This document shows positions 44,224-54,051 of a DNA stretch of 64,000 bases, one piece after another. Under the pieces are notes generated by a model that ran no database searches, was not told the origin of the DNA, and saw nothing but the letters and a program-made list of their open reading frames with translations. This stretch comes from Streptomyces griseorubiginosus (GTDB taxonomy: Bacteria > Actinomycetota > Actinomycetes > Streptomycetales > Streptomycetaceae), in assembly GCF_017614965.1 (NCBI RefSeq), contig NZ_WVUG01000008.1:1-64000 (forward strand), read 5' to 3'. Both the position numbers and the translations under genes were made by a program. Each line of letters starts with the position of its first letter. The first letter of the stretch is position 1.

Positions 44224-45789
44224 ATGAGCGACGGGGAGCGTACTGTCACCCCCGCGCCCGCACCGGCGGACGACGGGCGGGCCCCCGCGGCCCCGCCCGT
44301 CGTCGAGGCGGCGGGCATAGTCAAACGATTCGGTCCGACCGTGGCCCTCAACGGAGCCCGGATCACCATCAGGCCCGGCGAGACCCACGCGCTCGTCGGC
44401 CGCAACGGGGCCGGCAAGTCGACCCTCGTGTCCGTCCTGACGGGCCTGCAGGCCCCCGACGAGGGCACGGTCACCTTCGGCGGCGACCCGGCACCACGGC
44501 TGAGCGACCGCGACGCCTGGCGCCGGCGCGTGGCCTGCGTCTACCAGAAGTCGACGATCATCCCCACGCTGACCGTCGCCGAGAACCTCTTCCTGAACCG
44601 CCATCACCACGGCCGCAACCGGCTGATCAGCTGGACCGGCGTCCGCCACCGGGCGCGGGAGCTGCTGTCAGCCTGGTCGGTGGACGTCGATCCGCAATCC
44701 CCGGCCGGTGAACTCAGCGTGGAGCAGCGGCAGTTCGTCGAGATCGCCCGGGCGCTGTCCTTCGGGGCGCGGTTCATCATCCTCGACGAGCCCACCGCGC
44801 AGCTCGACGCGGCGGCCATCAACCGGCTCTTCGACCGCATCCGCGACCTGCAACGCCAGGGCGTCACCTTCCTGTTCATCAGTCACCACCTCCAGGAGGT
44901 CTACGAGATCTGCGACATGGTGACGGTGTTCCGCGATGCCCGGCACATCGTGACCGCGCCGGTCGCCGAACTCCCCCGCGCAGAGCTGGTCGCCGCCATG
45001 ACCGGTGAGGCCGCGGCCGACCGGCGGCAGGAGCGCGCCGGCAGTCTGGACGAGAGTGCCGCTCCCGCGCTGTCCGTACACGCCCTGGGCAGCGACGACA
45101 CCTACACCGACGTCACCTTCCAGGTGGGCGCCGGTGAGATCGTCGGCCTCGCGGGTGCGGCCGCCAGCGGACGGACGGAGGTCGCCGAGACCGTCGTAGG
45201 ACTGCGGGCCGCGGCCACCGGGGAGCTGGAGATCGCCGGACGCCGGCCCCGGCCGGGCAGCGTGCCCGCCGCGCTCGCCGCAGGCGCCGGGTTCGTCCCG
45301 CAGGACCGGCACCACCAGGGATTCGTGCCGGACATGTCGATCGCCGACAACGCCACCCTGTCCGTGCCCAAGCGGCTGGGGAAGAACGGCTTCCTCAGCC
45401 GGGGCCGCCGGGACCGGCTCGCCGAGGGCCTGATCGAGAACCTGGCGATCAAGACCCCGGGACCCGAGCTGCCCGTCTCCGCCCTCTCGGGCGGCAACCA
45501 GCAGAAGGTCGTCATGGCACGCGCCCTGGCCGACGACCCCCGCCTGCTGGTCCTGATCAACCCGACCGCCGGCGTGGACGTGCGCTCCAAGGAGTTCCTC
45601 CTCGGCAAGGTCGAGGAGACCGCCGAGTCCGGCACCGGCGTGCTCATCGCCTCCGACGAACTCGACGACCTGCGCATGTGCGACCGGATCCTGGTGATGT
45701 TCCAGGGCCGGGTCACGACCGAGATACCCCGCGGCTGGCACGACCACGACCTCGTGGCCGCGATGGAAGGAGTGGACCTCAATGCCTGA
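44224..45789 (+). CDS. sugar ABC transporter ATP-binding protein (two NBDs)
   Basis: 521 residues, the tandem-ATPase form of MglA/RbsA. The first domain has Walker A GRNGAGKST and Walker B FIILDEPTAQLD, with a degenerate signature LSVEQRQ. The second has a degenerate P-loop (GAAASGRTE) but an intact signature LSGGNQQKV, which is the usual asymmetry of this family. The ATG at 44224 is 47 bp after the binding-protein stop. Its end overlaps the permease start by 8 bp. It powers import. Confidence 0.93.
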   Translation: MSDGERTVTPAPAPADDGRAPAAPPVVEAAGIVKRFGPTVALNGARITIRPGETHALVGRNGAGKSTLVSVLTGLQAPDEGTVTFGGDPAPRLSDRDAWRRRVACVYQKSTIIPTLTVAENLFLNRHHHGRNRLISWTGVRHRARELLSAWSVDVDPQSPAGELSVEQRQFVEIARALSFGARFIILDEPTAQLDAAAINRLFDRIRDLQRQGVTFLFISHHLQEVYEICDMVTVFRDARHIVTAPVAELPRAELVAAMTGEAAADRRQERAGSLDESAAPALSVHALGSDDTYTDVTFQVGAGEIVGLAGAAASGRTEVAETVVGLRAAATGELEIAGRRPRPGSVPAALAAGAGFVPQDRHHQGFVPDMSIADNATLSVPKRLGKNGFLSRGRRDRLAEGLIENLAIKTPGPELPVSALSGGNQQKVVMARALADDPRLLVLINPTAGVDVRSKEFLLGKVEETAESGTGVLIASDELDDLRMCDRILVMFQGRVTTEIPRGWHDHDLVAAMEGVDLNA

Positions 45790-46822
45790 AACCGTCCTCG
45801 CGGACGCCGCCGCCCAGTCCGTCGACCCCGGGCACAAGCGCACCGCGCTGCTCGGCGGCCGGATCCCGCTGGCCCGGCTGCGCGATCTGGCGCTCGTCCC
45901 CGCGATCGTCGTCATCGCGATCGTGGGCCAGATCGTCAACCCGGTCTTCCTGCAGGCCGACAACCTCATCAACGTCCTGCAGACCATGTCCGAGATGGCC
46001 CTGCTGGTCCTCGCGCAGACGATGATCCTGATCGTCAAGAAGATGGACCTCTCCCTGGAGTCCACGATGGGCCTGGCGCCCGGCGTCGCGGCCTGGCTGG
46101 TCGTCCCGGCCGGCGCCGGACACGGACTCGGTCTGCTCCCCGGCGCCTGGGCGGTCCCCATCACCCTCGCCGTGGGGGCGCTCGTCGGCGTGATCAACTC
46201 GCTGCTGATCATCCGCTTCGGCCTCAACGGCTTCATCGTCACGCTCGGCATGCTGATCGTGCTGCGCGGCATCCTCACCGGCATCTCCGGCGGCCAGACC
46301 TTCTTCCAGCTTCCGCAGTCGATGCTCTACGCCGGAACCGCCGAATGGTTCGGCATGCCCGCCTCCATCTGGATCTGCCTGGCCCTGTTCGCCGTCGCGA
46401 TCGTGGTGCTCGGCTGGACCAGCTTCGGCCGCTCGCTGTACGCCATCGGCGGCAACGTCGACGCCGCGAAGGCGGCCGGCATCCGTACCGACCGGGTGCT
46501 GTGGATCGTCATCGTCACCGGCAGCGTGCTCGCCGCCCTCGCCGGGCTGATGCTCTCCGGACGTCTTGCCTCGGTCGCCTCCGCGCAGGGCAACGGCTAC
46601 ATCTTCACCGTCTTCGCCGCCGCCGTCATCGGAGGCATCAGCCTCAACGGCGGCAAGGGCACCATGTTCGGCGCGTTCTGCGGCATCCTGCTGCTCTTCA
46701 TGATCCAGAACGTGCTGACGCTGGCCGGTGTCCCGGCCCAGTGGATCGGCGCCCTCAACGGCCTGATCATCCTGGTCGCCCTCGCCATCTCCCGCATCAC
46801 CGGCGGCAAGGTCCAGGAGTGA
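45782..46822 (+). CDS. sugar ABC transporter permease (RbsC-like)
   Basis: 346 residues with about eight to ten membrane segments. It has the family blocks [45 protein letters not shown] and [17 protein letters not shown] of ribose-type permeases. It probably works as a homodimer with the double ATPase. A stable hairpin follows the stop. Confidence 0.93.
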   Translation: MPETVLADAAAQSVDPGHKRTALLGGRIPLARLRDLALVPAIVVIAIVGQIVNPVFLQADNLINVLQTMSEMALLVLAQTMILIVKKMDLSLESTMGLAPGVAAWLVVPAGAGHGLGLLPGAWAVPITLAVGALVGVINSLLIIRFGLNGFIVTLGMLIVLRGILTGISGGQTFFQLPQSMLYAGTAEWFGMPASIWICLALFAVAIVVLGWTSFGRSLYAIGGNVDAAKAAGIRTDRVLWIVIVTGSVLAALAGLMLSGRLASVASAQGNGYIFTVFAAAVIGGISLNGGKGTMFGAFCGILLLFMIQNVLTLAGVPAQWIGALNGLIILVALAISRITGGKVQE

Positions 46823-46824
46823 CC

Positions 46825-46846
46825 CGGGCGGCCCGTCGGCCGCCCG
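46825..46846 (+). repeat. intra-operon hairpin after the permease gene
   Basis: CGGGCGGC and GCCGCCCG form a perfect 8-bp stem with a 6-base loop, starting 2 bases after the permease stop. It separates the transport genes from the catabolic genes and could partly terminate transcription or protect the upstream mRNA end. Confidence 0.45.
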
Positions 46847-46914
46847 ACCTCCGCCGCGTTCACGTCTCGTCGCAAGGGGGCCCGTCTCCCTTGCCCCTCA
46901 CAGGAGTTGCCGCC

Positions 46915-48240
46915 ATGTCCTCCCCCGTTCCCGCATCCGCCCGCATCACCGCCCTGGACGTCCTGGACGTGCGGTTCCCCACCTCCGAACATCTCGACGG
47001 CTCGGACGCCATGAACCCCGAGCCGGACTACTCCGCCGCCTACGTGATCCTGCGCACCGACGCGGGCGACGGACTGGAGGGCCACGCCCTGGCCTTCACC
47101 ACCGGACGCGGCAACGACGCCCAGGCCGCCGCCATCGCCACCCTCGCCCCGCACGTGGTCGGCCTGTCGGTGGAGCAGATCTGCTCCGACCTCGGCGCGT
47201 TCTCCCGCTCCCTCGTCCACGACCCGCAACTGCGCTGGCTGGGCCCCGAGAAGGGCGCCATCCACATGGCGACCGGGGCGGTCGTCAACGCCGCCTGGGA
47301 CCTGGCCGCCAAGCGCGCGGGCAAGCCCGTGTGGCGGTTCCTGGGCGAGATGTCACCGGAGGAGCTGGTCGCCCAGGTGGACTTCCGCTGGCTGTCCGAT
47401 GCCCTCACTCCCGAAGAAGCGCTCGACATCCTGCGCCGGGCCGAACCGGGCCGCGAGCAGCGCATCGCCCACCTCCTCGACCAGGGCTACCCCGCCTACA
47501 CGACCACCCCCGGCTGGCTCGGCTACTCCGACGAGAAGCTGGCCCGCCTCGCCCGCGAGGCCGTCGCGGACGGCTTCACGCAGATCAAGCTGAAAGTCGG
47601 CGCATCCCTGGAGGACGACATCCGGCGCCTGCGCGTCGCCCGCGAGACCGTCGGCCCGGACATCCGCATCGCCGTCGACGCCAACCAGAGATGGGACGTC
47701 CAGCCCGCCATCGACTGGATGCGGGCGCTCGCCCCCTACGACCCGTACTGGATCGAGGAGCCCACCTCCCCCGACGACATCCTCGGCCACGCCGCCGTCC
47801 GCAAGGCGCTCACCCCCATCAAGGTCGCCACCGGCGAACACGTCGCCAACCGCGTCGTGTTCAAGCAGCTGCTGCAGGCCGGCGCGGTCGACATCGTGCA
47901 GATCGACTCCGCCCGCGTCGGCGGCGTCAACGAGAACATCGCCATCCTGCTGCTGGCGGCGAAGTTCGGCGTGCCGGTCTGCCCGCACGCCGGCGGCGTC
48001 GGCCTGTGCGAGATGGTGCAGCACCTGTCGATGTTCGACTACGTCGCCGTCTCCGGCACCACCGAGGACCGGGTCATCGAGTACGTCGACCACCTGCACG
48101 AGCACTTCGTGGACCCGGTCCGCATCGTCGACGGCCACTACCTCGCGCCGACGCTGCCCGGACTGAGCGCCCAGATGCATCCCGCCTCCCTCAAGGAGTA
48201 CAGCTACCCCGACGGTCCCGTCTGGTCCGCCCGTGTCTGA
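46915..48240 (+). CDS. fucD: L-fuconate dehydratase (enolase superfamily)
   Basis: 441 residues from ATG 46915 (AGGAG about 6 bases upstream). The N-terminal [20 protein letters not shown] block is diagnostic of fuconate dehydratases. The barrel carries KLKVG (catalytic Lys pair), metal ligands in [16 protein letters not shown] and TGEH, and His in PHAGGVG. It dehydrates L-fuconate to 2-keto-3-deoxy-L-fuconate with Mg2+; relatives also use L-galactonate and D-arabinonate. Its stop overlaps the lactonase start by 8 bp. Confidence 0.92.
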   Translation: MSSPVPASARITALDVLDVRFPTSEHLDGSDAMNPEPDYSAAYVILRTDAGDGLEGHALAFTTGRGNDAQAAAIATLAPHVVGLSVEQICSDLGAFSRSLVHDPQLRWLGPEKGAIHMATGAVVNAAWDLAAKRAGKPVWRFLGEMSPEELVAQVDFRWLSDALTPEEALDILRRAEPGREQRIAHLLDQGYPAYTTTPGWLGYSDEKLARLAREAVADGFTQIKLKVGASLEDDIRRLRVARETVGPDIRIAVDANQRWDVQPAIDWMRALAPYDPYWIEEPTSPDDILGHAAVRKALTPIKVATGEHVANRVVFKQLLQAGAVDIVQIDSARVGGVNENIAILLLAAKFGVPVCPHAGGVGLCEMVQHLSMFDYVAVSGTTEDRVIEYVDHLHEHFVDPVRIVDGHYLAPTLPGLSAQMHPASLKEYSYPDGPVWSARV

Positions 48241-49120
48241 ACCCCTCGCCCTGGTCGACGCCCACCACCACGTGTGGGACCTGGACCGCCGGCCCCAGCC
48301 ATGGCTGGACGAACCCGGTCTCGAGCCGATTCGCCGCAGCCACGGCACCGAGGACCTGCGACGGGCAGCCGACCGGCCCCTCGCGGGGCGCCGGCTGACC
48401 AGCACGGTGGTCGTGCAGTGCGTGACCTCCGTGGAGGAGACGGCGGACCTGCTCGACCTCGCCGGCCAGGATCCCCTGGTCGGCGGGGTGGTCGGCTGGG
48501 CGGACCTGACGTCCCCCGCCATCGGCGACGTACTCGACGAACTGCGCGCCCGGCCAGGGGGCGGGTACCTACGGGCCCTGCGCCACCTGGTGCAGGGCGA
48601 GTCGGCCCCGGAGTGGCTGCAGCAGCCGTCCGTCGAACGGGGCCTGCGCGCCGTCCAGGACCGGGACCTCGGCTACGACGTGCTCATCCGCAGTCACCAG
48701 TTCCCCCAGGCCCTCCGCCTCGCCCAGCGCTTCCCCGACCTCCCGCTCGTCCTGGACCACGCGGGCAAACCGCCCATCGGCCAGGCCTCTTTGTCCGACT
48801 GGGCGCGCCAGGTGCGCGTGCTGGCGGGCTACCCCCAGGTGCGGTGCAAGGTCTCGGGGCTGATCACCGAGGCCGATCACCGCACGTGGACGATCGACGA
48901 CATCCGCCCCGTCTGGGACACCCTCCTGGCCGCGTTCGGTCCCGAGCGGCTGATGTTCGGCTCCGACTGGCCCGTCTGTGTCCTCGCCGGAGGGTGGTCC
49001 CGCTGGGCTGCCACCGTCGAGCGCCTGCTGGACGGCTGCTCGCCGCACGAGAGGCACGCGGTGCTCTGCGAGACGGCCACCGCCTTCTACCGCCTGTCCG
49101 ACCACCAGAACGACACATAA
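48233..49120 (+). CDS. amidohydrolase-family sugar lactonase (L-fuconolactonase)
   Basis: 295 residues from GTG 48233. The metal-dependent barrel begins with [10 protein letters not shown] (HxH), and [20 protein letters not shown] and FGSDWPVC supply the later ligands. This is the amidohydrolase group (COG3618) that hydrolyses L-fucono-1,5-lactone and related lactones to the acid. In the operon it sits between dehydrogenase and dehydratase steps. Confidence 0.9.
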   Translation: MSEPLALVDAHHHVWDLDRRPQPWLDEPGLEPIRRSHGTEDLRRAADRPLAGRRLTSTVVVQCVTSVEETADLLDLAGQDPLVGGVVGWADLTSPAIGDVLDELRARPGGGYLRALRHLVQGESAPEWLQQPSVERGLRAVQDRDLGYDVLIRSHQFPQALRLAQRFPDLPLVLDHAGKPPIGQASLSDWARQVRVLAGYPQVRCKVSGLITEADHRTWTIDDIRPVWDTLLAAFGPERLMFGSDWPVCVLAGGWSRWAATVERLLDGCSPHERHAVLCETATAFYRLSDHQNDT

Positions 49121-49132
49121 GGAGAGGACACC

Positions 49133-49570
49133 GTGCTGCTGACCGAACTGCTGCACCCCGGCATCCTCGAAGCACTGGCCGGAGCAGGGCACGGCGCCCG
49201 AGTCCTGCTCGCCGACGGCCACTACCCCGCCAGCACCGCCGTCGGCGAACGAGCCAGAACCGTCCACCTCAACCTGGCACCCGGCACCCTCGACGTCACC
49301 ACCGTCCTGGACGTGCTGCTGCGCGCCCTGCCCGTGGAGTCGGCGCGGGTGATGGTGCCGCCCGAGGGCGAGCCGGAGCCGCCGGCCATCGCCGAGTACC
49401 GCTCGCGACTGGCACCGGTCCCCGTCGACACCCTCGGCCGTTTCGCGTTCTACGACGCCGCCCGCTCCCCCGACCTGGCCCTCGCCGTCGTCACCGGCGA
49501 CACCCGTACCTACGCCAACCTGCTGCTGACCATCGGCGTCCGCGCGGAAGGGACCCTGACCCCACGATGA
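49133..49570 (+). CDS. fucU: L-fucose mutarotase (RbsD/FucU family)
   Basis: 145 residues from GTG 49133 (AAGGAGAGG upstream). Family markers are HPGILEALAGAGHG at the N-terminus with catalytic His, LADGHYPAS and the C-terminal TGDTRTYANLLLTIGV (Tyr/Asn motif). It interconverts alpha and beta pyranose anomers so the dehydrogenase receives the right form. The stop overlaps the next start as ATGA. Confidence 0.92.
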   Translation: MLLTELLHPGILEALAGAGHGARVLLADGHYPASTAVGERARTVHLNLAPGTLDVTTVLDVLLRALPVESARVMVPPEGEPEPPAIAEYRSRLAPVPVDTLGRFAFYDAARSPDLALAVVTGDTRTYANLLLTIGVRAEGTLTPR

Positions 49571-50610
49571 CTCTCGCCGTCCGCTACACCTCCGCCCGCA
49601 CCCTGGACACCGCGCCCGCCGCCGGCTCCGAGCCCGGCCCCGGCGAGGTGGAACTCGCCCCCGCCTACGTCGGCATCTGCGGCACCGACCTGCACATCTT
49701 CCACGGTGACATGGACGCCCGAGTGGCCACGCCCGCCGTACTGGGACACGAGATGGCGGGCAGGATCGTCCGCGTCGGACCCGGCGTCGAGGGCTGGCGG
49801 CCCGGGGACGCGGTGACCGTGATGCCGCTGCGCTGGGACGGCACCTGCCCGGCCTGCCGCGCCGGCCACCAGCACATCTGCCAGCACCTGGACTTCATCG
49901 GCATCGACTCCCCCGGCGCCATGCAGCAGCGCTGGACGGTGCCCGCCTCCACCCTCATACGGCTGCCCGCCACCCTTCCGCTGGACCGGGCCGCGCTCGT
50001 CGAACCGACCGCGGTCGCGGTGCACGACGTGGGCCGGGCTGCGGTGAAGAGCGGCGAGAAGGTCGTCGTGGTCGGCGGCGGACCCGTCGGCATCCTCATC
50101 GCCCTGGTCGCCCGCGCCTCCGGCGCCGAGGTACGCGTGGTCGAACTCAACGCCCACCGCAGGCTGCTGGCCGAGGAGTTGGGCCTGAGCACCTGGGACC
50201 CGGCCGCCGCCGACATCACCGAACTCGTCCGGCAGTGGACGGGTGAGGCGGGAGCGGACGTCGCCTTCGAGGTCTCCGGCGCGGCGGGCGGTGTGGACAC
50301 GGCCGTCGACGCCCTCGGCGTGCGGGGCCGGTTGTGCCTGGTCGCCATCCACCCAAGGCCCCGCGAGATCAACCTGCACCGCTTCTTCTGGCGCGAACTC
50401 ACCCTCGTGGGCGCGCGGTTGTACGACCGCGGCGACTTCGAGCGGGCCGTCGACCTGGTCGCCGACGGCACCATCCCCGCTCAGCGCCTCATCACCAAGA
50501 TCGTTCCGATGACCGAGGCACCGGCCGCCTTCGAGGCGCTGGAGAGCGGCGGAGACGTGATGAAGATCCTCGTGGACTGCACCGACGAGGCCCAGGGAGC
50601 CGCCGTATGA
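49567..50610 (+). CDS. zinc-dependent alcohol/polyol dehydrogenase
   Basis: 347 residues, medium-chain dehydrogenase fold. Catalytic zinc residues are in GICGTDLHIFHG and GHEMAG; the structural zinc loop has CPACRAGHQHIC (three Cys plus a late Cys); the NAD loop is VVVGGGPVGILIA. It resembles L-galactonate/threonine-type sugar-acid dehydrogenases. A role in oxidising a sugar acid or aldose of the same pathway is likely, but the position in the pathway is unclear. Coupled by 4-bp overlaps on both sides. Confidence 0.88.
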   Translation: MTLAVRYTSARTLDTAPAAGSEPGPGEVELAPAYVGICGTDLHIFHGDMDARVATPAVLGHEMAGRIVRVGPGVEGWRPGDAVTVMPLRWDGTCPACRAGHQHICQHLDFIGIDSPGAMQQRWTVPASTLIRLPATLPLDRAALVEPTAVAVHDVGRAAVKSGEKVVVVGGGPVGILIALVARASGAEVRVVELNAHRRLLAEELGLSTWDPAAADITELVRQWTGEAGADVAFEVSGAAGGVDTAVDALGVRGRLCLVAIHPRPREINLHRFFWRELTLVGARLYDRGDFERAVDLVADGTIPAQRLITKIVPMTEAPAAFEALESGGDVMKILVDCTDEAQGAAV

Positions 50611-51368
50611 GCATCTTCGACCTCACCGGGAAGCTCGCCGTCGTCACCGGAGCCCGACGCGGCATCGGCCGCGCGATGGCCCGCGCGCTCGCCCAGGCCG
50701 GTGCGGATGTGATCGGTGTCAGCGCCAACCTGGAAGAGTCCGGGAGCCAGGTGGAGAAGGACGTCGTCGCCGCCGGGCGTTCGTTCGAGGCGATCCGCAC
50801 CGACTTCGCCGACCCCGCGGCCGTACGCGCCCTGGGCGAGAACCTCGCCGGACGCGAACGCCGGGTGGACATCCTCATCAACAACGCCGGCACCATCCGC
50901 CGCACTCCCGCAGCCCAACACAGCGACGCGGACTGGGAGTTGGTCCTGCAGGTCGACCTCACCGCGCAGTTCGCGCTCACCCGGGCCGTGGGCGCCGCGA
51001 TGGTGGAGCGTGGACACGGGAAGGTCGTCTTCACCGCCTCCCTGCTCAGCTACCAGGGCGGCATCACCGTCCCCGGCTACACCGCCGCCAAGCACGGCAT
51101 CGCCGGTCTCACCAAGGCACTGGCCAACGAATGGGCGCCGCACGGCGTCAACGTCAACGCCATCGCCCCCGGCTACATCGCCACCGACAACACCCAGGCC
51201 CTCCAGGACGACCCGTCCCGCAGCAAGGCCATCCTGGAGCGCATCCCCGCCGGACGCTGGGGCCGCGCCGACGACCTCGCCGGCGCCACCGTCTTCCTCG
51301 CCTCCCCCGCCGCCGACTACATCCACGGCACGATCCTGCCCGTCGACGGCGGATGGCTCGGACGTTGA
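50607..51368 (+). CDS. SDR, KduD / 2-keto-3-deoxy-L-fuconate dehydrogenase type
   Basis: 253 residues with TGARRGIG, NNAG, Ser in TASLLS and YTAAK, all canonical. The sequence DLTGKLAVVTGARRGIG and closing GTILPVDGGWLGR match KduD/2-deoxy-gluconate dehydrogenase and the 2-keto-3-deoxy-L-fuconate 4-dehydrogenases. In the non-phosphorylated fucose route this enzyme oxidises the FucD product. The diketo-acid hydrolase that would follow is not in the window. Confidence 0.88.
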   Translation: MSIFDLTGKLAVVTGARRGIGRAMARALAQAGADVIGVSANLEESGSQVEKDVVAAGRSFEAIRTDFADPAAVRALGENLAGRERRVDILINNAGTIRRTPAAQHSDADWELVLQVDLTAQFALTRAVGAAMVERGHGKVVFTASLLSYQGGITVPGYTAAKHGIAGLTKALANEWAPHGVNVNAIAPGYIATDNTQALQDDPSRSKAILERIPAGRWGRADDLAGATVFLASPAADYIHGTILPVDGGWLGR

Positions 51369-51994
51369 CCACCGACCTGGCCGCTGTACTGGCGGGGTCG
51401 CGTCTCCTGCCCGTGCTCACCGTCCCGTCCGTCGCGAGTGCCGGCCCCCTGGCCGAGGCGCTCGCGGCGGGCGGCGCCCGCTGTGCGGAGGTCACCTTCC
51501 GCACACCCGACGCCGAACAGGTCGTCAAGGCGATGGCGGCGCACGGCGCGCTGACCGTCGGCGCCGGGACCGTGCTCGGCGCGGAGCAGGCGGAACGGGC
51601 CGTGGCGGCCGGGGCCCGGTTCCTCGTCTCGCCCGGTCTCGACGAGGAAGTCATCGCCAAGGCAGGCGAGTTGGGGGTACCGGTCGCACCGGGTGTGGCG
51701 ACGGCGACCGAGTTGATGCGCGCGTTGCGGGCGGGCCTCGACACGGTCAAGCTGTTCCCCGCCGAACCGCTCGGCGGCACCGCGATGCTCCGCGCCCTGG
51801 CCGCCCCCTTCCCGCAGGCGCGCTTCGTCCCGACCGGCGGCATCGGGCCCGACCAGCTGTCCGCCTACCTCGGCCACCCGTCGGTCCTCGCCGTGGGCGG
51901 CAGCTGGATCGCCACGCCCGGCCATCTCGGACGCGGCGCGTACGACGAGATCCGCCGGTTGACCGCCGAGGCAGTGGAGAGGACGGCACCGTGA
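51353..51994 (+). CDS. KDPG/KHG-type aldolase
   Basis: 213 residues from ATG 51353 (a TTG at 51365 overlapping the SDR stop is the alternative). Class I aldolase features: RCAEVTFRTPDA (Glu), VGAGTVL, VSPG and the Schiff-base Lys in DTVKLFPAE, with PTGGIG at the phosphate site. It cleaves 2-keto-3-deoxy(6-phospho) sugar acids to pyruvate and an aldehyde. Next to a kinase it would handle phosphorylated 2-keto-3-deoxy acids; it may also cleave 2-keto-3-deoxy-L-fuconate directly to pyruvate and lactaldehyde. Confidence 0.9.
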   Translation: MARTLTTDLAAVLAGSRLLPVLTVPSVASAGPLAEALAAGGARCAEVTFRTPDAEQVVKAMAAHGALTVGAGTVLGAEQAERAVAAGARFLVSPGLDEEVIAKAGELGVPVAPGVATATELMRALRAGLDTVKLFPAEPLGGTAMLRALAAPFPQARFVPTGGIGPDQLSAYLGHPSVLAVGGSWIATPGHLGRGAYDEIRRLTAEAVERTAP

Positions 51995-53028
51995 CCGATG
52001 TGATCGCCCTGGGCGAGGTGATGCTGCGGTTCGACCCCGGTGAGGGCCGGATCCGTACCGCCCGCAGCTTCCAGGTCTGGGAGGGCGGCGGCGAGTACAA
52101 CGTCGTACGCGGACTGCGCCGCTGCTTCGGACTGCGCACCGCCGTGGTCACCGCCCTCGTCGACAACGCAGTCGGCCGACTCGTGGAGGACCTGATCCTC
52201 CAGGGCGGCGTCGACACCTCGCACCTTCGCTGGGTGGCGGCGGACGGCATGGGGCGCACGGCCCGCAACGGCCTGAACTTCGTCGAGCGTGGCTTCGGCG
52301 TCCGCGGGGCGCTGGGTGTCAGCGACCGCGCGAACACCGCCGTCTCCCACCTGCGCAAGGGAGACATCGACTGGGACGCGGTGTTCTCGGCCGGGGTGCG
52401 ATGGTTCCACACGGGCGGGATCTTCGCAGGACTGTCGGACACCACCGTCGACGTCGCCGACGAGGCCATGGCGGCCGCCCGTCGGCACGGTGTCACCGTC
52501 TCCTACGACCCCAACTTCCGGCCCAGTCTGTGGGACGGCCGGGGTGGCGCCGAACGGGCCCGCGAGACCGACCTGCGCCTGGCCCGGCACGCCGACGTCG
52601 TCGTGGGTGCCCTCGGACTCGCGGGCCCGCATCCGGGCGCCGTGCGGTTGACCCACGACGAGGTACCCGACGCGCTCGCCTCGGTCGCGACCCTGTTGCC
52701 GCAGGCGAGAGTGCTGGCGACGACGCTGCGCGAAGTGCCCTCGGCCGGGGTCAACGACTGGTCCGCGCTCGCCTGGTCACCCGAGACCGGTCTGGTCAGC
52801 GGCCCTAACATGCCCGGTCTGCACGTCCTGGACCGGATCGGCTCCGGTGACGCCTTCGCCGCGGGCCTCATCTACGGGCTGCTCACCGGTGCCGGCCTGG
52901 AACGCGCCCTCGCCTACGGCACCGCCCACGGCGCCCTGGCCATGACCACGCCCGGTGACGTCTCGATGGCCACCCTCGCCGAGGTCGAGGCCCTCCTCGC
53001 TGGCGTCACGGCTCACGTCCGACGCTGA
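51991..53028 (+). CDS. PfkB-family 2-keto-3-deoxygluconate-type kinase
   Basis: 345 residues from GTG 51991 (GTGA overlap with the aldolase stop). PfkB signature 2 reads DRIGSGDAFAAGLIYGL with the catalytic Asp; the substrate side has EVMLRFDP, GGGEYNVVRGL and SYDPNFRPSLW, as in KDG kinases. It would phosphorylate O6 of a 2-keto-3-deoxy sugar acid. L-fucose-derived acids lack that hydroxyl, so this gene implies a second substrate such as L-galactose. Confidence 0.9.
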   Translation: MTDVIALGEVMLRFDPGEGRIRTARSFQVWEGGGEYNVVRGLRRCFGLRTAVVTALVDNAVGRLVEDLILQGGVDTSHLRWVAADGMGRTARNGLNFVERGFGVRGALGVSDRANTAVSHLRKGDIDWDAVFSAGVRWFHTGGIFAGLSDTTVDVADEAMAAARRHGVTVSYDPNFRPSLWDGRGGAERARETDLRLARHADVVVGALGLAGPHPGAVRLTHDEVPDALASVATLLPQARVLATTLREVPSAGVNDWSALAWSPETGLVSGPNMPGLHVLDRIGSGDAFAAGLIYGLLTGAGLERALAYGTAHGALAMTTPGDVSMATLAEVEALLAGVTAHVRR

Positions 53029-53050
53029 ACGACCCCGTCAGGAGCACCCC

Positions 53051-54049
53051 TTGCGCCACCGTAAGATCCCCAACACCGCCGTCGAGGTCACCGAACTCGG
53101 CTTCGGCGCCTCCGTCATCGGCAACCTCTACCGCACCACCACCGCCGAGGACGCCGCCGCCGCCCTCGACACCGCCTGGGACGCGGGCATCCGCTACTAC
53201 GACACCGCGCCGCACTACGGCCTCGGCCTCTCCGAACGCCGACTCGGCGCCGCCCTGCGCGACCGGCCCCGTGAGCAGTACGTCATCTCCTCCAAGGTCG
53301 GCCGCCTCCTCGTCCCCAACGACCACCCGGCAGGCGTCGACACCGAGGGCTTCGTCGTCCGCGACGACCTGCGCCGCCAATGGGACTTCAGCCGCGACGG
53401 CGTGCTGCGCTCCCTCGAGGAGACGCTGGAGCGCACCGGACTGGACCGCCTCGACATCGTCTACCTCCACGACCCCGACGACCACTGGCCCCAGGCCGCC
53501 GACGAAGCCATGCCCGCCCTCGCCGAACTGCGCGACCAGGGTGTGATCGGAGCCATCGGCGCCGGCATGAACCAGTCCGCCATGCTCGCCCGCTTCCTGC
53601 GCGAGACCGCCGCCGACCTGGTGATGCTCGCCGGGCGTTACACCCTCCTCGACCAGTCCGCCCTCGACGACGTCCTGCCCGCCGCGTCGGAACACGGCAA
53701 GAGCGTCGTCGCCGTCGGCGTCTTCAACTCCGGCCTGCTCTCCGGCGACCGCCCCACCGAAGGCATGAAGTACGACTACCAGGCCGCGTCGCCCGAGCTC
53801 GTCGACCGTGCGCGCGCCATCGCCGACGTGTGCGAGGCCCACGGCACCACCCTGCCCGCCGCCGCCATCGCCTTCCCCCTCACGCATCCCAGCGTCATCA
53901 ACGTCACGCTCGGCATGCGCGACCCCGGACAGGTCCGGCGCAACGCGCGGCTGCACCACCAGCGGATTGCCCAGGAACTCTGGTACGACCTGCGTGACCA
54001 AGGGCTCCTCCGCCCCGAGACCCTTTTCGCGGCCGGCGGGAGGAGTTGA
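53051..54049 (+). CDS. aldo/keto reductase, L-fucose (D-threo-aldose 1-) dehydrogenase type
   Basis: 332 residues. TTG 53051 is used as start because AGGAG lies 6 bases upstream and the protein then begins LRHRKIPNTAVEVTELGFG, as in the family. Catalytic Asp/Tyr are in YYDTAPHYGLGLSE, Lys in ISSKVG and His in VYLHDPDD. This group (D-threo-aldose dehydrogenase) oxidises L-fucose, L-galactose and D-arabinose at C1 to the lactone, the entry step for the operon. The GntR gene follows 2 bp later. Confidence 0.9.
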   Translation: MRHRKIPNTAVEVTELGFGASVIGNLYRTTTAEDAAAALDTAWDAGIRYYDTAPHYGLGLSERRLGAALRDRPREQYVISSKVGRLLVPNDHPAGVDTEGFVVRDDLRRQWDFSRDGVLRSLEETLERTGLDRLDIVYLHDPDDHWPQAADEAMPALAELRDQGVIGAIGAGMNQSAMLARFLRETAADLVMLAGRYTLLDQSALDDVLPAASEHGKSVVAVGVFNSGLLSGDRPTEGMKYDYQAASPELVDRARAIADVCEAHGTTLPAAAIAFPLTHPSVINVTLGMRDPGQVRRNARLHHQRIAQELWYDLRDQGLLRPETLFAAGGRS

Positions 54050-54051
54050 CC

